From Hydractinia symbiolongicarpus (taxonomy: Eukaryota; Cnidaria; Hydrozoa; Anthoathecata; Hydractiniidae): a DNA stretch of 64,000 bases. The stretch covers positions 21,885,650 to 21,949,649 of the forward strand of contig NC_079887.1 in the NCBI RefSeq assembly GCF_029227915.1, in the 5' to 3' direction. The notes beneath the pieces were generated by a model. The model worked only from the letters and a program-made list of their open reading frames with translations, was not told the DNA's origin and ran no database searches. This document shows positions 54,800 to 64,000 of this stretch, piece by piece. The translations under genes and the position numbers were made by a program. The first letter of the stretch is position 1, and every line of letters starts with the position of its first letter.

Positions 54800-57078
54800 A
54801 CGGGCCACTGTTAATATATGAGGTTTCGATGTCTGTTGCTGGGCGCCTAGAGCAAAAGGTTTCAGTGTTCATACGAAAATGGCTGAACTTACACCGTTTC
54901 ATCACAAACATCTCCCTATATGCTGACTCCTCTCCTTGCCCTCTGCCCATTAAGAGCCTCACTTCTATTTTAAAATCCGCAAAGATTAGCGGTCACCTAC
55001 TTTTGCGTCACTCCAAAGATCCAATTCTGTCAACACTCAATCCATCTTTAAAGGCAGGTTCTTGGAAGGTGAGCGATGCAGTTGACATAGCTGAGGGTGA
55101 ATTAAAGTACAAGACCATAAGGGGTCCTGTACAGCGTGGACGAACCGGTCTTGGCATTTGTAAAGTGGAAGTAATACCACCAAAAACCACTCACAAGTAC
55201 AGAAAGTTAATCGCAAAAACATCGGCTGAGATTGACGAGGAAAGCTATCTATCTAAGGCACTGCAACTTCAGGTGCAGGGCCAATGGACAAGATGGGAGA
55301 ACTACGTAAAGTTTGATCTTTCATGGAAGAACATCCTAGCAACTCCTCCTAATCTCTTATCTTTCTGCCTGCAATCCACTTACGATGTTCTGCCATCACC
55401 AAGTAACCTAAGGAGGTGGAAAATAAATACAGAACCATCATGTTTCCTATGTCACAAAGAAATTTGCACTTCTGCTCACATTCTTTGTGCTTGTAAAACT
55501 GCTCTTTCCCAGGGTACCCATTTGGTAGAAACTTTGAAAAAGTTCATTTTTGAGCTTCCTTCTGAACCTCCTAAAAATTGTCAAAAAATAACCTTTCTGA
55601 GAGCCGGGTCAAAGGCACATACAAAATCTAAAGTGTCAGGTATACTGCACCTGACCAAAGATTGGAAGATTGTTGCTGACACACACTCGAACTATGTGTT
55701 TCCTAGCCATATTGCCATTTCTGAGCTTAAACCGGACCTTGTGTTATATTCAAATGACCTTAAGCGCGTTATTATTGTAGAACTCACTTGCCCATGTGAG
55801 GAAAACATGAATGCTTGGCACTCCACCAAAGTTGTCAAATATTCCTGTTTAATGAATGTGATTGTGGTTAATGGCTGGCAAGTTGATTTCTTCGCAGTGG
55901 AAGTAGGAGCAAGAGGATATTGTGCAAGAACCACCACTGCCTGTTTAAAAAGAATGGGTTTCACCAACAAACTTGCTTATTCCACTGCAAATGATCTCGG
56001 TAAAATCAGTATGAGGTCTTCTTTTTGTATCTGGCTGGCACGTGAATCCAATGTTTGGTCAACTGACTCCTTAATGCAATTACCCAAATCCAAGCAGGCT
56101 TTGCCCATTGTGGAGACCAAGGGTGTTTCATCTCGCCGAAAGGGGCCATCTAAAAAGGTTAGCCAAAATAAAAATGACACTCAACCAATTAGTGTCTATA
56201 AAAAGATCGGTTTTTTAAACAAAGGCAACACTTGTTACGCCAACGCCATTTTGCAAGTATTAAGTACCATTCCAACACTCTGGTGCCAGAGTGGGTCAGA
56301 ATCGTTTCATTTATCACCTATTGCGAGGTCTATTTCGCTTAACATGGCGAAGCTGAAGCAATCATTGTCACCTGTTGACCCTTCGAATTTTCTCTGGGCC
56401 CTTAAACGTCAAATGCACTCTGATGGGAAAGTGGACTTCCAATTTAATACTCAGCAAGATGTAGCAGAGATTTTGTTTGTGGTTTTGGACGCCCTTAAGG
56501 GATTTCCCCCGATTGCTGCAGATAAAATCTCAACTGAAATCTCAATGTCCGTAAGCTGTGACACCTGCCTGTGCACCTCGGTAAATGTCGAAATGCAGGA
56601 CATTTTAACACTGCCAATGACATCTAAAATCCAATCTTGTGTCAGCAAATTTTTAGAACCGGAAATTCTAACTGATGGAAACAAGTGGTTTTGTCCGCAA
56701 TGCTTTGCACATAGAGAGAGTACTAGAGAAACGCAAATCAGCAGGAGTAGTGAAATCTTATTCCTGCATCTTAAAAGGTTTTTAAAACATGGTGAACATC
56801 TGGTAAAAGACAACAGAGTTGTTGAATGTGTTTCTTTACGTGACTCTCTCCTGCAACTACCTCTCGTCAGTGATACGGACACAATGTTTAATCAGAACTA
56901 CTCATTGTTAGCAACAATTAATCACTCCGGTACGTTAACCGCAGGTCATTATTGGGCTTATGTTAAGGATCCTGCCACAAATTCTTGGTACCACTGCAAC
57001 GATAGAGCGGTTTGCAAATGCTCTCCACCTATTCTCAACAACAATTCATGTTATATTCTTTGTTACGTTCGCTGTTGA
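54613..57078 (+). CDS. Retrotransposon protein: CCHC finger, restriction-like endonuclease and C-terminal ubiquitin-specific protease
   Basis: An 821-codon frame. The first 70 or so residues come from the flanking repeat and SINE and are not element sequence. LEQKVSVFIRKWLNLHRF starts the conserved part. A finger C277-x2-C280-x8-H289-x4-C294 precedes the RLE: D375 (ELKPDLVLYS), E390 (IVELTCPCEEN), K406/K409, then FFAVEVGARGYCAR. A linker of about 65 residues leads to a full USP domain from residue 532: C541 in NKGNTCYANAIL, QQDVAEILF, zinc pairs CDTC and CPQC, EILFLHLKRFL, H779 in AGHYWAY, and N796/D797 in WYHCNDRAV. These are the family's catalytic residues, so an active deubiquitinase is plausible. 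USPs remove ubiquitin from proteins; a role in stabilising the element's own protein is inference. The RT itself is truncated away in this copy. Confidence 0.9.
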   Translation: MRVSHIEEELLCSSLTYCQAVSGIRSAVPRTGSRRRTHYTTCGKETPIRGLIGVKHSLLRMKYGPLLIYEVSMSVAGRLEQKVSVFIRKWLNLHRFITNISLYADSSPCPLPIKSLTSILKSAKISGHLLLRHSKDPILSTLNPSLKAGSWKVSDAVDIAEGELKYKTIRGPVQRGRTGLGICKVEVIPPKTTHKYRKLIAKTSAEIDEESYLSKALQLQVQGQWTRWENYVKFDLSWKNILATPPNLLSFCLQSTYDVLPSPSNLRRWKINTEPSCFLCHKEICTSAHILCACKTALSQGTHLVETLKKFIFELPSEPPKNCQKITFLRAGSKAHTKSKVSGILHLTKDWKIVADTHSNYVFPSHIAISELKPDLVLYSNDLKRVIIVELTCPCEENMNAWHSTKVVKYSCLMNVIVVNGWQVDFFAVEVGARGYCARTTTACLKRMGFTNKLAYSTANDLGKISMRSSFCIWLARESNVWSTDSLMQLPKSKQALPIVETKGVSSRRKGPSKKVSQNKNDTQPISVYKKIGFLNKGNTCYANAILQVLSTIPTLWCQSGSESFHLSPIARSISLNMAKLKQSLSPVDPSNFLWALKRQMHSDGKVDFQFNTQQDVAEILFVVLDALKGFPPIAADKISTEISMSVSCDTCLCTSVNVEMQDILTLPMTSKIQSCVSKFLEPEILTDGNKWFCPQCFAHRESTRETQISRSSEILFLHLKRFLKHGEHLVKDNRVVECVSLRDSLLQLPLVSDTDTMFNQNYSLLATINHSGTLTAGHYWAYVKDPATNSWYHCNDRAVCKCSPPILNNNSCYILCYVRC
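54627..54743 (-). mobile_element. tRNA-derived SINE-like element, copy 2
   Basis: Reverse strand starts GCCGCACGTTGTGTAGTGGG with the same A-box and B-box positions (GGATCGAATCCC) as copy 1 at 30.9 kb, and the same AAGTAGTTCTTCTTCAAT end. It sits inside the inverted repeat. Confidence 0.7.
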
Positions 57079-57520
57079 TCCGCTTTTTCTTTCTTTCTTA
57101 TACATTTATCATTACGTTTATAAAACCTGTACTTCCAGGGTCATGGGGGAGGAAAATGTAAATCCGAGCGATTTTATATTACCCCAGCTAGTTCATTCGA
57201 ACCAGTTTGCCGTCAATACCCAGAGGGTAAAGAGTTCAGCTCACTCTTCTCTGGTAACTTAAAAGAAGCTTAGCAAGGGGGTTTGCTTTCAGCTTGTCTT
57301 TGGGTGTAACGACCCCACTTTTTACCCCAGTTCAGTAAGGTGCCCAAGTTTACTAACTTGGTCTTCAGGCTTGACAACCCTGCTGTCCTTAGTCAAAATA
57401 TGTACAGGCTGGTCCTGTCATGACAACCTCCTGTGTAAGGCTGAGTGTTGGGGCCCTGTAACACATGTGGAAAGCTACAGCCAGAGTCACAAGTTCTGGC
57501 GCACAGGAGGGTTTTATATA
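54800..57520 (+). mobile_element. USP-LINE copy E, best-preserved endonuclease and USP part
   Basis: 5' truncated after the RT: homology with copies B and C starts at YEVSMS (about 54818). It is open through CCHC, RLE and USP to the stop at 57078 and continues into a 3' UTR with the unit AGCAAGGGGGTTTGC...CTTGTCTTTGGGTGTAACGACCCC (57267 onward). Confidence 0.9.
57079..57520 (+). promoter_or_regulatory. 3' UTR of USP-LINE copy E
   Basis: Carries the common unit with stem GGGT/ACCC (TTTGGGTGTAACGACCCCAC), then a second hairpin-rich stretch with AAGTTTACTAACTTGG and GGGGCCCTGTAAC. The 105-base block seen in copies A and C is absent, which again separates two subfamilies. Confidence 0.55.
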
Positions 57521-57773
57521 ATTCTTTTTTATATTATATATTTTTGACATATACATTTTTTCCATTTGTGTTTGTTCTGTAACCAGTCCGTTTATGTTGT
57601 TAGCTCTGTCTTGTGTCGTATTGTTTGTGATTGAAGGATTGTTTTTTCTCTTTAAGATTTTGTCAGTGAATAGTTATAGGTCCAAGTTGGACAGTCCTCA
57701 TGCTTGTAATAAGCAAGAAAGTGTATTCAGCACCTTCTTCTTTCCAATTTTCTTTCATCGACCATAAACTATT

Positions 57774-59279
57774 TCTGTCGGAAGGATTTGATACATTTTC
57801 AATTTATGGTGCTAAATACTTAACCTGGATTTTTATCCAGTTAGGGACAAAAGACATCACTATTTGAAGTTTTCTGGTATCATTAATATGTCTAATGAAA
57901 ACAAAAAGACAAAATATACCATAGAAAAATGTTTATGGAGCAAATATCATTACAAGGTTATACAATAAATCTGTCGGAAGGATCTGTCAGATGGACAATT
58001 TTGTTTCGAAATTTTAACATTTGAAAAATCGAATTATGTCTTTGCGAGTTATTAACTGGATGTCGTTTTCGAATCAGTAAATGATTTGAAGCTAAAAAGT
58101 TTTTATTTCTAGAAATCTCAAGAAAGGTAAATTGTCCATCCGACAGATTAATCACTTAAAAATAAAGAATGTTTGCATCGATATGCTGAAATCACATTTA
58201 TAAAAAGATGTTCACTTTTGCTATATTTTGCAAGGTGTATTTCCATGCTTGAATTATCTGATTTTCATTGATTATAAATCCTTTTTCCCTCAGCAGAAAT
58301 CGGCACCGAATTTAAGAAAAGTCCATCCGACAGATTTATCATTACAGTTAAAGATTCGTAATAAATGATTTGAAATAACCTAAAAGCAACTTTCATGAAA
58401 CCACTGAAAGCATATTGAACACTTTAACCAGTCCTCCTTCTCATTTTCATGGTCGTATGACCCAGCACACAGGGCACAAAAGCTCCTCATAAGAGATAAA
58501 CTCTCATATTCTTTTTCTTCATGGACACATTCTAGCATACCATTATTTAACATTCCTTTTATACTTTTTTCACAACATTTGATTCTCAAAAACATTCGAT
58601 TCCCCTGATCTAAAGCCCGTCCAAACGTTGAAATGTATAAAAAAGGCGTAGCACGGTAGCAAAACATTAGTAAAAGAATCATAAGCTTGAGATAACAACC
58701 AGGTGCCCTTTAATAAGGTATAGTAGGAATAATAGAAAATCTGTCGGATGGACATTCTCATTTTCTAAATCATTGATCCAAACTTTAAACTATACTTTTT
58801 CTGGTTATTTTCTCGCTTTTCTTCTGACTTTACGATTTAGTTCTTTGATTCATTGATTAAAATTTGAAAATTACTCTAATATAACGAAGAGTAAAACGTC
58901 TTTTAGACCCCTATTTTGATAGAATTTATCTGTCGGATGGACTATTGGTATTCATGGAATTTAAAAAACAATGCCATATCTGGAGTTTCCAGATCAGCTC
59001 TCTCTGGTTCAAGCAATCCAAGATTTGATACTTTTGAAAATAATAGGTTGTAAACACATGATATATCCATGGAATATTGATTTTTATGTAACGAAAATCT
59101 GTCGGATGGACAAGTTTGAACTGGATACGCTAAATTTTTTAACTATGGTTCTTAATAAAATTTGATGTTTAGTTTGGAAACTTATAACATATATCAATAG
59201 TTAAGAGACAATTCCAAAGCGATCTTATCATGACGCATCCCATCGTTTTAGCGCTGTAATTAGTTGTCCATCCGACAGA
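57774..59279. repeat. Array of a 14-bp motif, TCTGTCGGATGGAC
   Basis: Forward at 57774, 57970 and 57983 (variants), 58740, 58929 and 59098; reverse complement at 58134, 58321 and 59266. Successive sites are about 160-200 bp apart except one 419-bp gap, which holds a PHD-like fragment. One more copy lies at 54384. Sequence between sites is AT-rich and not obviously repeated. Confidence 0.8.
58380..58682 (-). pseudogene. PHD-like zinc finger fragment
   Basis: The end of a 100-codon reverse frame reads FCALCAGSYDHENEKEDWLK then CSICFQWFHESCF. The spacing C-x2-C...C-x2-C...H-x2-C with W before FH is that of the PHD-like finger found at the C-terminus of many invertebrate pogo/jerky transposases. 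The N-terminal part is unrecognised. No transposase core is nearby. Confidence 0.55.
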
Positions 59280-59449
59280 TTTATTTAGTAACTCGCTCAT
59301 ACGATCAGGACCGTATAGGACAGAAGTCTTTGTTTGCAAAGAAAACCTTTTAATATTATCAAAGTTGGGACATTAATTAAACCATTTTTGAAGAAATATC
59401 ACACACCACTTCTATTTTAAATTTTTCTAGTACCGTTGACCAATTTCGA

Positions 59450-59956
59450 AATATGCTCTTTATCCATTGAGAACTTGGCCTCCGCGGGATCTCCCCAGGT
59501 CTTTGAAATTGAAAAGACCTCCTGCAAATTAATGGTGACAAGTTGTCTTTTCGATTCAATTAATTTTCCTATGTTAAGCATTATACTCAAAGGTATTCAT
59601 GGTGCAAACCTCATAGTACTTGGCTGGTCTATGTTTTCACACGGAGGAGAAGACAGATAACTCTTCTCTGAGCTAATACCCAAAACAACCGAGCTTTTGC
59701 TTGGTCCTGTTATGTTAGATTTTATGTTATCCAAGGTAACTTCTTCACCAAATTTTACCATAGTTAGTGGTCCAATTTGACTATATTTTTGGCACTTTTC
59801 TTCAAAGTGTGCTAATAGTTTTTGCATATTTGGATACTCCATTTCTGGTATTTTTCCCTATTTTCCCTTTCCATTCCATCCACCCTGCTGCCTTTTCTTT
59901 TTAGCATGTTTTAAAAAGTTTTGAAAATTTCGTGCTGTGTCCTTTTTCGCCGCCAT
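59450..59956 (-). pseudogene. Unrecognised protein-coding remnant with a good start
   Basis: Starts MAAKKDTARNFQNFLKHAKK at 59956 with a strong context (AAAATGGCGG). One in-frame stop follows at codon 33, then MEYPNMQKLLAHFEEKCQKY and GPLTMVKFGEEVTLDN. In another frame it reads MLNIGKLIESKRQLVTINLQ with FSISKTWGDPAEAKFSMDKE. The family is unknown to me. It may be a transposon protein or a host gene. Confidence 0.35.
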
Positions 59957-60457
59957 TTTATAATAAAATTGTGTTTGCGCACTACGGAAAAATTTACGGC
60001 ACCGAATGACAGTGGCAGCGATGGGCCACGGGCGTTTTTTTTTTAAATATTTTTTTGATTTTCCAATTAATGTTTTTTTTTTTTATTTTCCAAAAAAAAA
60101 ATTAATGTTTTTTATGGCAGCGACGGGCCACCATAGAAAGGACAGCCAACGCACTGTCTTCCCATGCAATTAGCATGTACGCCAATGTTATAGGGAACGT
60201 TGTTCAACTCAATAGTGCTGAAAAGATAAAACAAGTTATATAGGAGGACCCCATTAGGAAAGATTCGATGGCCGATTTAGGGGTACACAGTAAATCATGT
60301 TAATGTTTTACCAAAACAAAAGGCGTAGCTCGAAGATCGAAAAGAGAAAGAGTGAAAACATACGTTATTTTATAAGTCTCGCGACTTATGAATGAGCACA
60401 AGCAAGTTATTACTAAGAAAATGAGACCCGTGTTGTTGCTGGCAAGAGACTTACTGA

Positions 60458-60642
60458 ATGGAATCGCAAGAACAAGGAAAACTTGCGCACGAACTCAGGT
60501 TAAAGTGCTTCATCAAGTGGTCAGGAACCTTCATCAAGTGGTCAAGTCCTGCACACGTCAAACGATACTACATCTACGGTGTAGGGGCGCTTGCTGTACT
60601 TGCTTGCGTGACAGTTGGAGTCTATTACAATTTCCCACGTAA
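60458..60642 (+). CDS. Possible host exon with a transmembrane segment
   Basis: ATG at 60458 opens MESQEQGKLAHELRLKCFIK, and a hydrophobic stretch YIYGVGALAVLACVTVGVYY (residues about 44-63) looks like a signal anchor. At 60642 the sequence reads CCCAC|GTAAGC, a good splice donor, and within a few bases USP-LINE homology begins. I read this as an exon followed by an intron with a LINE insertion, but no other exon is visible. The open frame also runs on into the LINE (to 61069). Confidence 0.35.
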
Positions 60643-60659
60643 GCCAGACCTCGCCACAA

Positions 60660-61560
60660 TAGGACTGGATATCGCAAATCCTTCATTTCCACACAATTTA
60701 ATATTTTTTGTACTGGAGAGATATGGATTTGTTCCACGCTGGATATTGTTCATCAAGACTTATTACATTTATAGCAAATCTTTTAGTTTGTCCTCACCAA
60801 GCAACTGGCACAGGCACATGCGTGGCATTTTTGCTGGGTGCACCCTGTCCATCATTTTGTTTCTCGCTGGTATCAACATCATCCTTGAATACACTCTCCT
60901 ATCTGATGCCTGCAATTACGTTACTTCTAAGAAGGTATCCCTACCAGTAATTAAAGCTTTTTATGGACGATATCAATCTCATGTCAACCTTTGTTTCGGG
61001 AACTCAAAAACTCCTAAACCGATGTACTACTGCTTTGACATGGACCAGGATGAGTTTCTGTACCCGTAAGTCTTGAATTATAATGCTTATAAAAGGTAGG
61101 TCCGTAAACACTACCCCATTTTCTGTTACCGCTCCGTCTTTACCATATGACTTTTCTTCGTATATCCCATCAGTACACTCTTCACCTGTTTGTTTCCTTG
61201 GTCGCATTATTGACGGTTCACTTTCAGACGCAAAGTCAATCGGGAAACTAGAGAATAAGTTAACAACTGGACTTACAATAATAAATAGTTCTTGTTTCAA
61301 AGGCACTCAAATTTACTTATCCCTAGAATCCAATGACCACTGCTTATTTACGAGGTTCTCATATCTCGGTTTCGAGGAACAAAAGACATCTGCTTTTATG
61401 AGAAAATGGCTTTTAATTCACCCATCATCTACTAATATCTGTCTCTACAGCTCCTGTTCGCCTTGTCTCCTGCCAATCAAAAGTCTGACATCACTACTAA
61501 AGTCCTCCAAAATCATCTCCTTTTAAGAGACTCTAAAGACCCACTAGTCTCATATAGTGC
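60660..61560 (+). pseudogene. USP-LINE copy F: reverse transcriptase and thumb
   Basis: GLDIANPSFPHNLIFFVLER, then FSLSSPSNWHRHMRGIFAGC and TLSIILFLAGINIILEY. In another frame FMDDINLMSTFVSGTQKLLN carries the FMDD catalytic box (about 60960). It continues SSPVCFLGRIIDGSLSDAKS and CSPCLLPIKSLTSLLKSSKI. It retains the stretch between the catalytic box and thumb that is deleted in copy C. Confidence 0.78.
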
Positions 61561-61599
61561 CCCTTCTTAAAATCGGGTAAATGGAAGGTTAAGGTCGCA

Positions 61600-62172
61600 G
61601 TTACGAAGGCAGAGACAGAAGTGACAGTTTGATCCATGATTGGTACTCCCCAACTGGGTAGAGCTGGCCTAGGCATCCAAAAATTTTTGAAGGTTCCTAC
61701 TTCCAAACAGTCCTACGCTTACAGAAAGTTGATATCAAACACAGCCACAGATATAGACGAGAAAGCTAACATGAGTAGAGCCATGCAGTTGCAAGTACAA
61801 GGGCAGTGAACCTGATGGGAGAATTACATGTGTGGAAAACTTTTATGCACCACAGCACATTTCTTAGGTTTTTCCTACTATTCTAAAATTGTCATTCTCA
61901 TTGAACTTACCTGTCCTTGTGAGGAGAATATGGAGTCCTGGCACTCTACCAAACTTTCTAAATACTCTTTAGTCGAGGTGATGCGTAGTAACGGTTGGTC
62001 TCCACGTCTTTACGCTGTTGAAGTAGGTGCTAGAGGTTACAGGTCTGTTACATGTTGTTTGAAGAGTCTTGGTTTTTCCAACAAATTTGCATTTATAACT
62101 GCATGCAAACTTGGTGACATATGCGTGAAAACATCATTTTGCATCTGGTTTGCTAGAGATTCCCTGCAATGA
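61600..62172 (+). pseudogene. USP-LINE copy F: restriction-like endonuclease
   Basis: A frame at about 61640-61805 keeps thumb sequence (LGRAGLGIQKFLKVPTSKQS) ending at a stop where copy E has Trp. The RLE part reads YYSKIVILIELTCPCEENME, STKLSKYSLVEVMRSNGW and LYAVEVGARGYRSV. The first acidic residue of the endonuclease lies in a deleted part, since the finger and following 100 residues are missing. Confidence 0.78.
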
Positions 62173-62299
62173 TCCCAAGAATGCAGTCCAACAACATCCA
62201 CAACCTCAAACAATCGTATGTTCCAAGTGCCTTCTTTGGCATCAAACGCTTTTGTCGATAACAGTCCGTTTCTAACCACATCATTGCCGAAGCCAGCAG

Positions 62300-62850
62300 T
62301 TGACCTAAAGACCAAATCCAAGCAGAAAGCTAACAACTCTCACGGCGGTTTGATAAACAAACTCCATCCTTCAAGTGTTAACTGTCCTTCCAGGACTTTG
62401 ATCTCAACTGCCATCAGAGTCCTCTTTGTTATCACCACTAGTGAAGTCAGTAGTCCTAAATATGTCCCTTTTACATCGCTCTCGTTCACCTACCGATCCT
62501 TCCAATTTCCTGCGGGATTTGCAAAATAGAATGCTTACTCTAAACAAAAAAGAATTCCATTGCAATAACAGCAAGACGTCCCTGAGACGCTCCACGTAGT
62601 CATTGACGAGCTAAATGGATCTTCCTCCTTGATTAGCAATCTTCTAACAACAACGACATCTTGTAACACTTGTTTGTGTTCCTCTTCTAAAGAACAAAAG
62701 GAGAGAAATCTTATTTTACCAACATGCAAGTCAATAGGGGACTCTTTCAAGGCAATTTCGCAGTCGCAACAGCTTGTAGGCGAAGACCCAATATTCATCA
62801 CACCAGGAGAAAAAAAGGTTCCAATGGCTGTGCAATAAGCTTCTAAAGTG
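62300..62850 (+). pseudogene. USP-type deubiquitinase remnant, copy F
   Basis: After a decayed stretch with LPSRTLISTAIRVLFVI the frame gives QQDVPETLHVVIDELNGSSS, then NLLTTTTSCNTCLCSSSKEQ with ILPTCKSIGDSFKAIS. The end (EDPIFITPGEKKV) is corrupt, so the second zinc pair and His box are lost. It is closest to copy D. Confidence 0.7.
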
Positions 62851-64000
62851 ATCATAATAAACTACAATGACTAAATCACCCTAACTTCATTTCACTGATA
62901 TATTTACTAGATATGATGAAACAATCTAGCTAGCTTTGGCTGCTAGTTCAATATTTTTAAAGTGTGTTAATTTCGATTAACTCAACGACAATTAATATTG
63001 TCATTATGTTTGATTACAATATGCAGTTTCAATTAGTGTGTTTATTTTAATTAGTGTACGTATTTTGATAATTATGTGCATTAGAATTATTTGTTTGCAG
63101 CAAAACTGACAGGAAAGCAAAGATCTAGCCCCACGACGCGCACTAAACTATACAGACTCCTGGAAAAAGAGAGGGCTGTTAGTAAATCACTAAAGTGGCA
63201 ATGAATAATAGGTAATCTACTGTTGAATGAGAAATTTCAATGATACTAACCAAATTTTATTCTTCATTCAAAAATACTGCTTTTTTTTAAAGGGGATAGC
63301 CATATCGCTGATGAAAGATAACATTTCCGATTTTTGATTGATTAATTGGTTAAAGTACTAGAACAAAACGGTGGTATCACAGCATTCGAATAGCGCAGAA
63401 CTAAAGTAAATGTCTTCTTTTTGAACTGTATTTTTCAAAAATCTTAAAAGTTACATAAAATCATAATAATGAGCTTTCTATAAATTTAAAAAAAGTAAAA
63501 AAAAGTTTAAGCGGATAAAAGTTTAATTGAAAAAATTAGGTATCAAGTAATTTCCGGGAGAAGGAGAAAGAGAAGAAGAAGAAAACAACGACCGCTTGTT
63601 TAAATAGATTTCTGATGCATGCAAAATCTTAAAAATTGATATAATACCTTCCTGATTTTGTTTGTACAACAAGCAGCGTAATGCGGGGCAAAACGCGACG
63701 CTGAAGAGGAAGAATTTAAATAACTTGATGGTTCATCTATACTCAAACATTTTCTTTGCTGAAAATGTTTTTATATATTGTATATCCTAGTATATGTAGT
63801 ATATATCGTAGTATATCCTAGTACAACTTTTGTTTTGATATGTTCAAAAATGATGACGTCATTTAAAAAAACTGCGAGTGATCAGTGTTTCATTTAACCC
63901 CACCATGTTGGGGCAAAACGAGACAGTGAAAATCTGAGAACAAAATTGAATGACATGGCAGAAATAGATACCTAAAACTAAAAACTTACAGGGAAGCAAT
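62851..64000. other. AT-rich stretch without supported genes
   Basis: No domain-bearing frame on either strand. GGGGCAAAACG(C/A)GAC occurs at 63684 and 63911. TATATCCTAGTATAT-type simple sequence lies near 63780-63830. Confidence 0.45.

Larger units (their letters stand above)
60645..62850 (+). mobile_element. USP-LINE copy F (RT to USP, heavily decayed)
   Basis: Truncated in the RT palm and broken many times, but the order RT, thumb, RLE, USP is kept. No 3' UTR unit is recognisable after 62850. Confidence 0.8.

Noticed and set aside
54613-54830. First 70 residues of the 821-codon frame as part of the retrotransposon protein
   Set aside because: They are read from the SINE and inverted repeat. 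Homology with other copies starts only at about 54818.
55692-56882. Reverse-strand frames of up to 143 codons under the USP-LINE protein
   Set aside because: Shadows of the intact forward frame, whose motifs are unmistakable.
58380-58682. Complete PHD-finger gene
   Set aside because: Only the last 35 residues resemble a finger. The rest is hydrophobic and low complexity, with no start context.

Overview
The window is AT-rich eukaryotic DNA made almost entirely of transposable elements in every stage of decay, many nested in one another. There are no operons, ribosome-binding sites or other bacterial features. The element mix suggests an invertebrate metazoan, and a cnidarian such as a hydrozoan is my best guess. 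The mix includes P elements with THAP domains, Mutator-like elements, Penelope-like elements with a GIY-YIG nuclease, DIRS, Tigger/pogo elements, and non-LTR elements with a restriction-like endonuclease. The species is an inference. Very little looks like host gene. The candidates are a MADF-domain exon at the left edge, a possible membrane-protein exon at 60.5 kb, and an alpha-kinase remnant at 54 kb.

The main discovery is a family of non-LTR retrotransposons whose polyprotein ends in a ubiquitin-specific protease (USP, peptidase C19) domain. The domain order is reverse transcriptase (with an FMDD box), a CCHC finger, a restriction-like endonuclease (RLE), then USP. The best copy (54.8-57.5 kb) keeps one open frame through CCHC, RLE and a complete USP domain with its Cys box, zinc ribbon, His box and final Asn/Asp. 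Further pieces lie at 13.6-15.0, 16.4-17.7, 21.3-25.9, 44.2-45.1 (reverse strand) and 60.6-62.9 kb, with a lone 3' end at 3.7-4.0 kb. The USP part recurs in five copies of different divergence and strand, so it belongs to the element and is not a chance junction. Several copies end in a structured 3' UTR with short hairpins that appear to covary.

Layout: 0.09-0.67 kb, MADF exon (-). 0.7-3.06 kb, another RLE-type retrotransposon with a poly(A) tail. 4.42-8.98 kb, a P-like transposon with inverted repeats, a THAP transposase and a convergent companion gene. 9.7-12.8 kb, decayed tyrosine-recombinase-like and pogo/jerky-like pieces. 12.9-13.6 kb, a Tigger/HIRAN remnant. 13.6-17.7 kb, USP-LINE pieces. 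17.7-20.9 kb, one Penelope-like element inside another with a 13-bp target duplication. 21.3-25.9 kb, the longest USP-LINE copy. 26-31.7 kb, repeats, an unrecognised decayed gene, a tRNA-like SINE and clusters of a GATC-centred palindrome. 31.9-35.7 kb, a Tigger element with a HIRAN gene, interrupted by a second HIRAN-bearing Tigger with exact TA duplications. 36-39 kb, remnants and a tandem repeat. 39.5-42.4 kb, a Mutator-like element with an intact 621-residue transposase, lying between fragments of an APE-type LINE. 44-48.3 kb, a USP fragment and a DIRS element. 48.5-54.5 kb, a THAP fragment, a Tc1-like transposon with multiple subterminal repeats, MITEs and the alpha-kinase remnant. 54.5-62.9 kb, a SINE in a palindrome, the best USP-LINE, an array of a 14-bp motif, and a last decayed USP-LINE.

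Most genes here work only for the mobility of their own element. Shared themes are protein modules unusual for transposons (USP, HIRAN, a PCNA-binding-like tail) and RNA structures at element ends (3' UTR hairpins, hammerhead-like cores).
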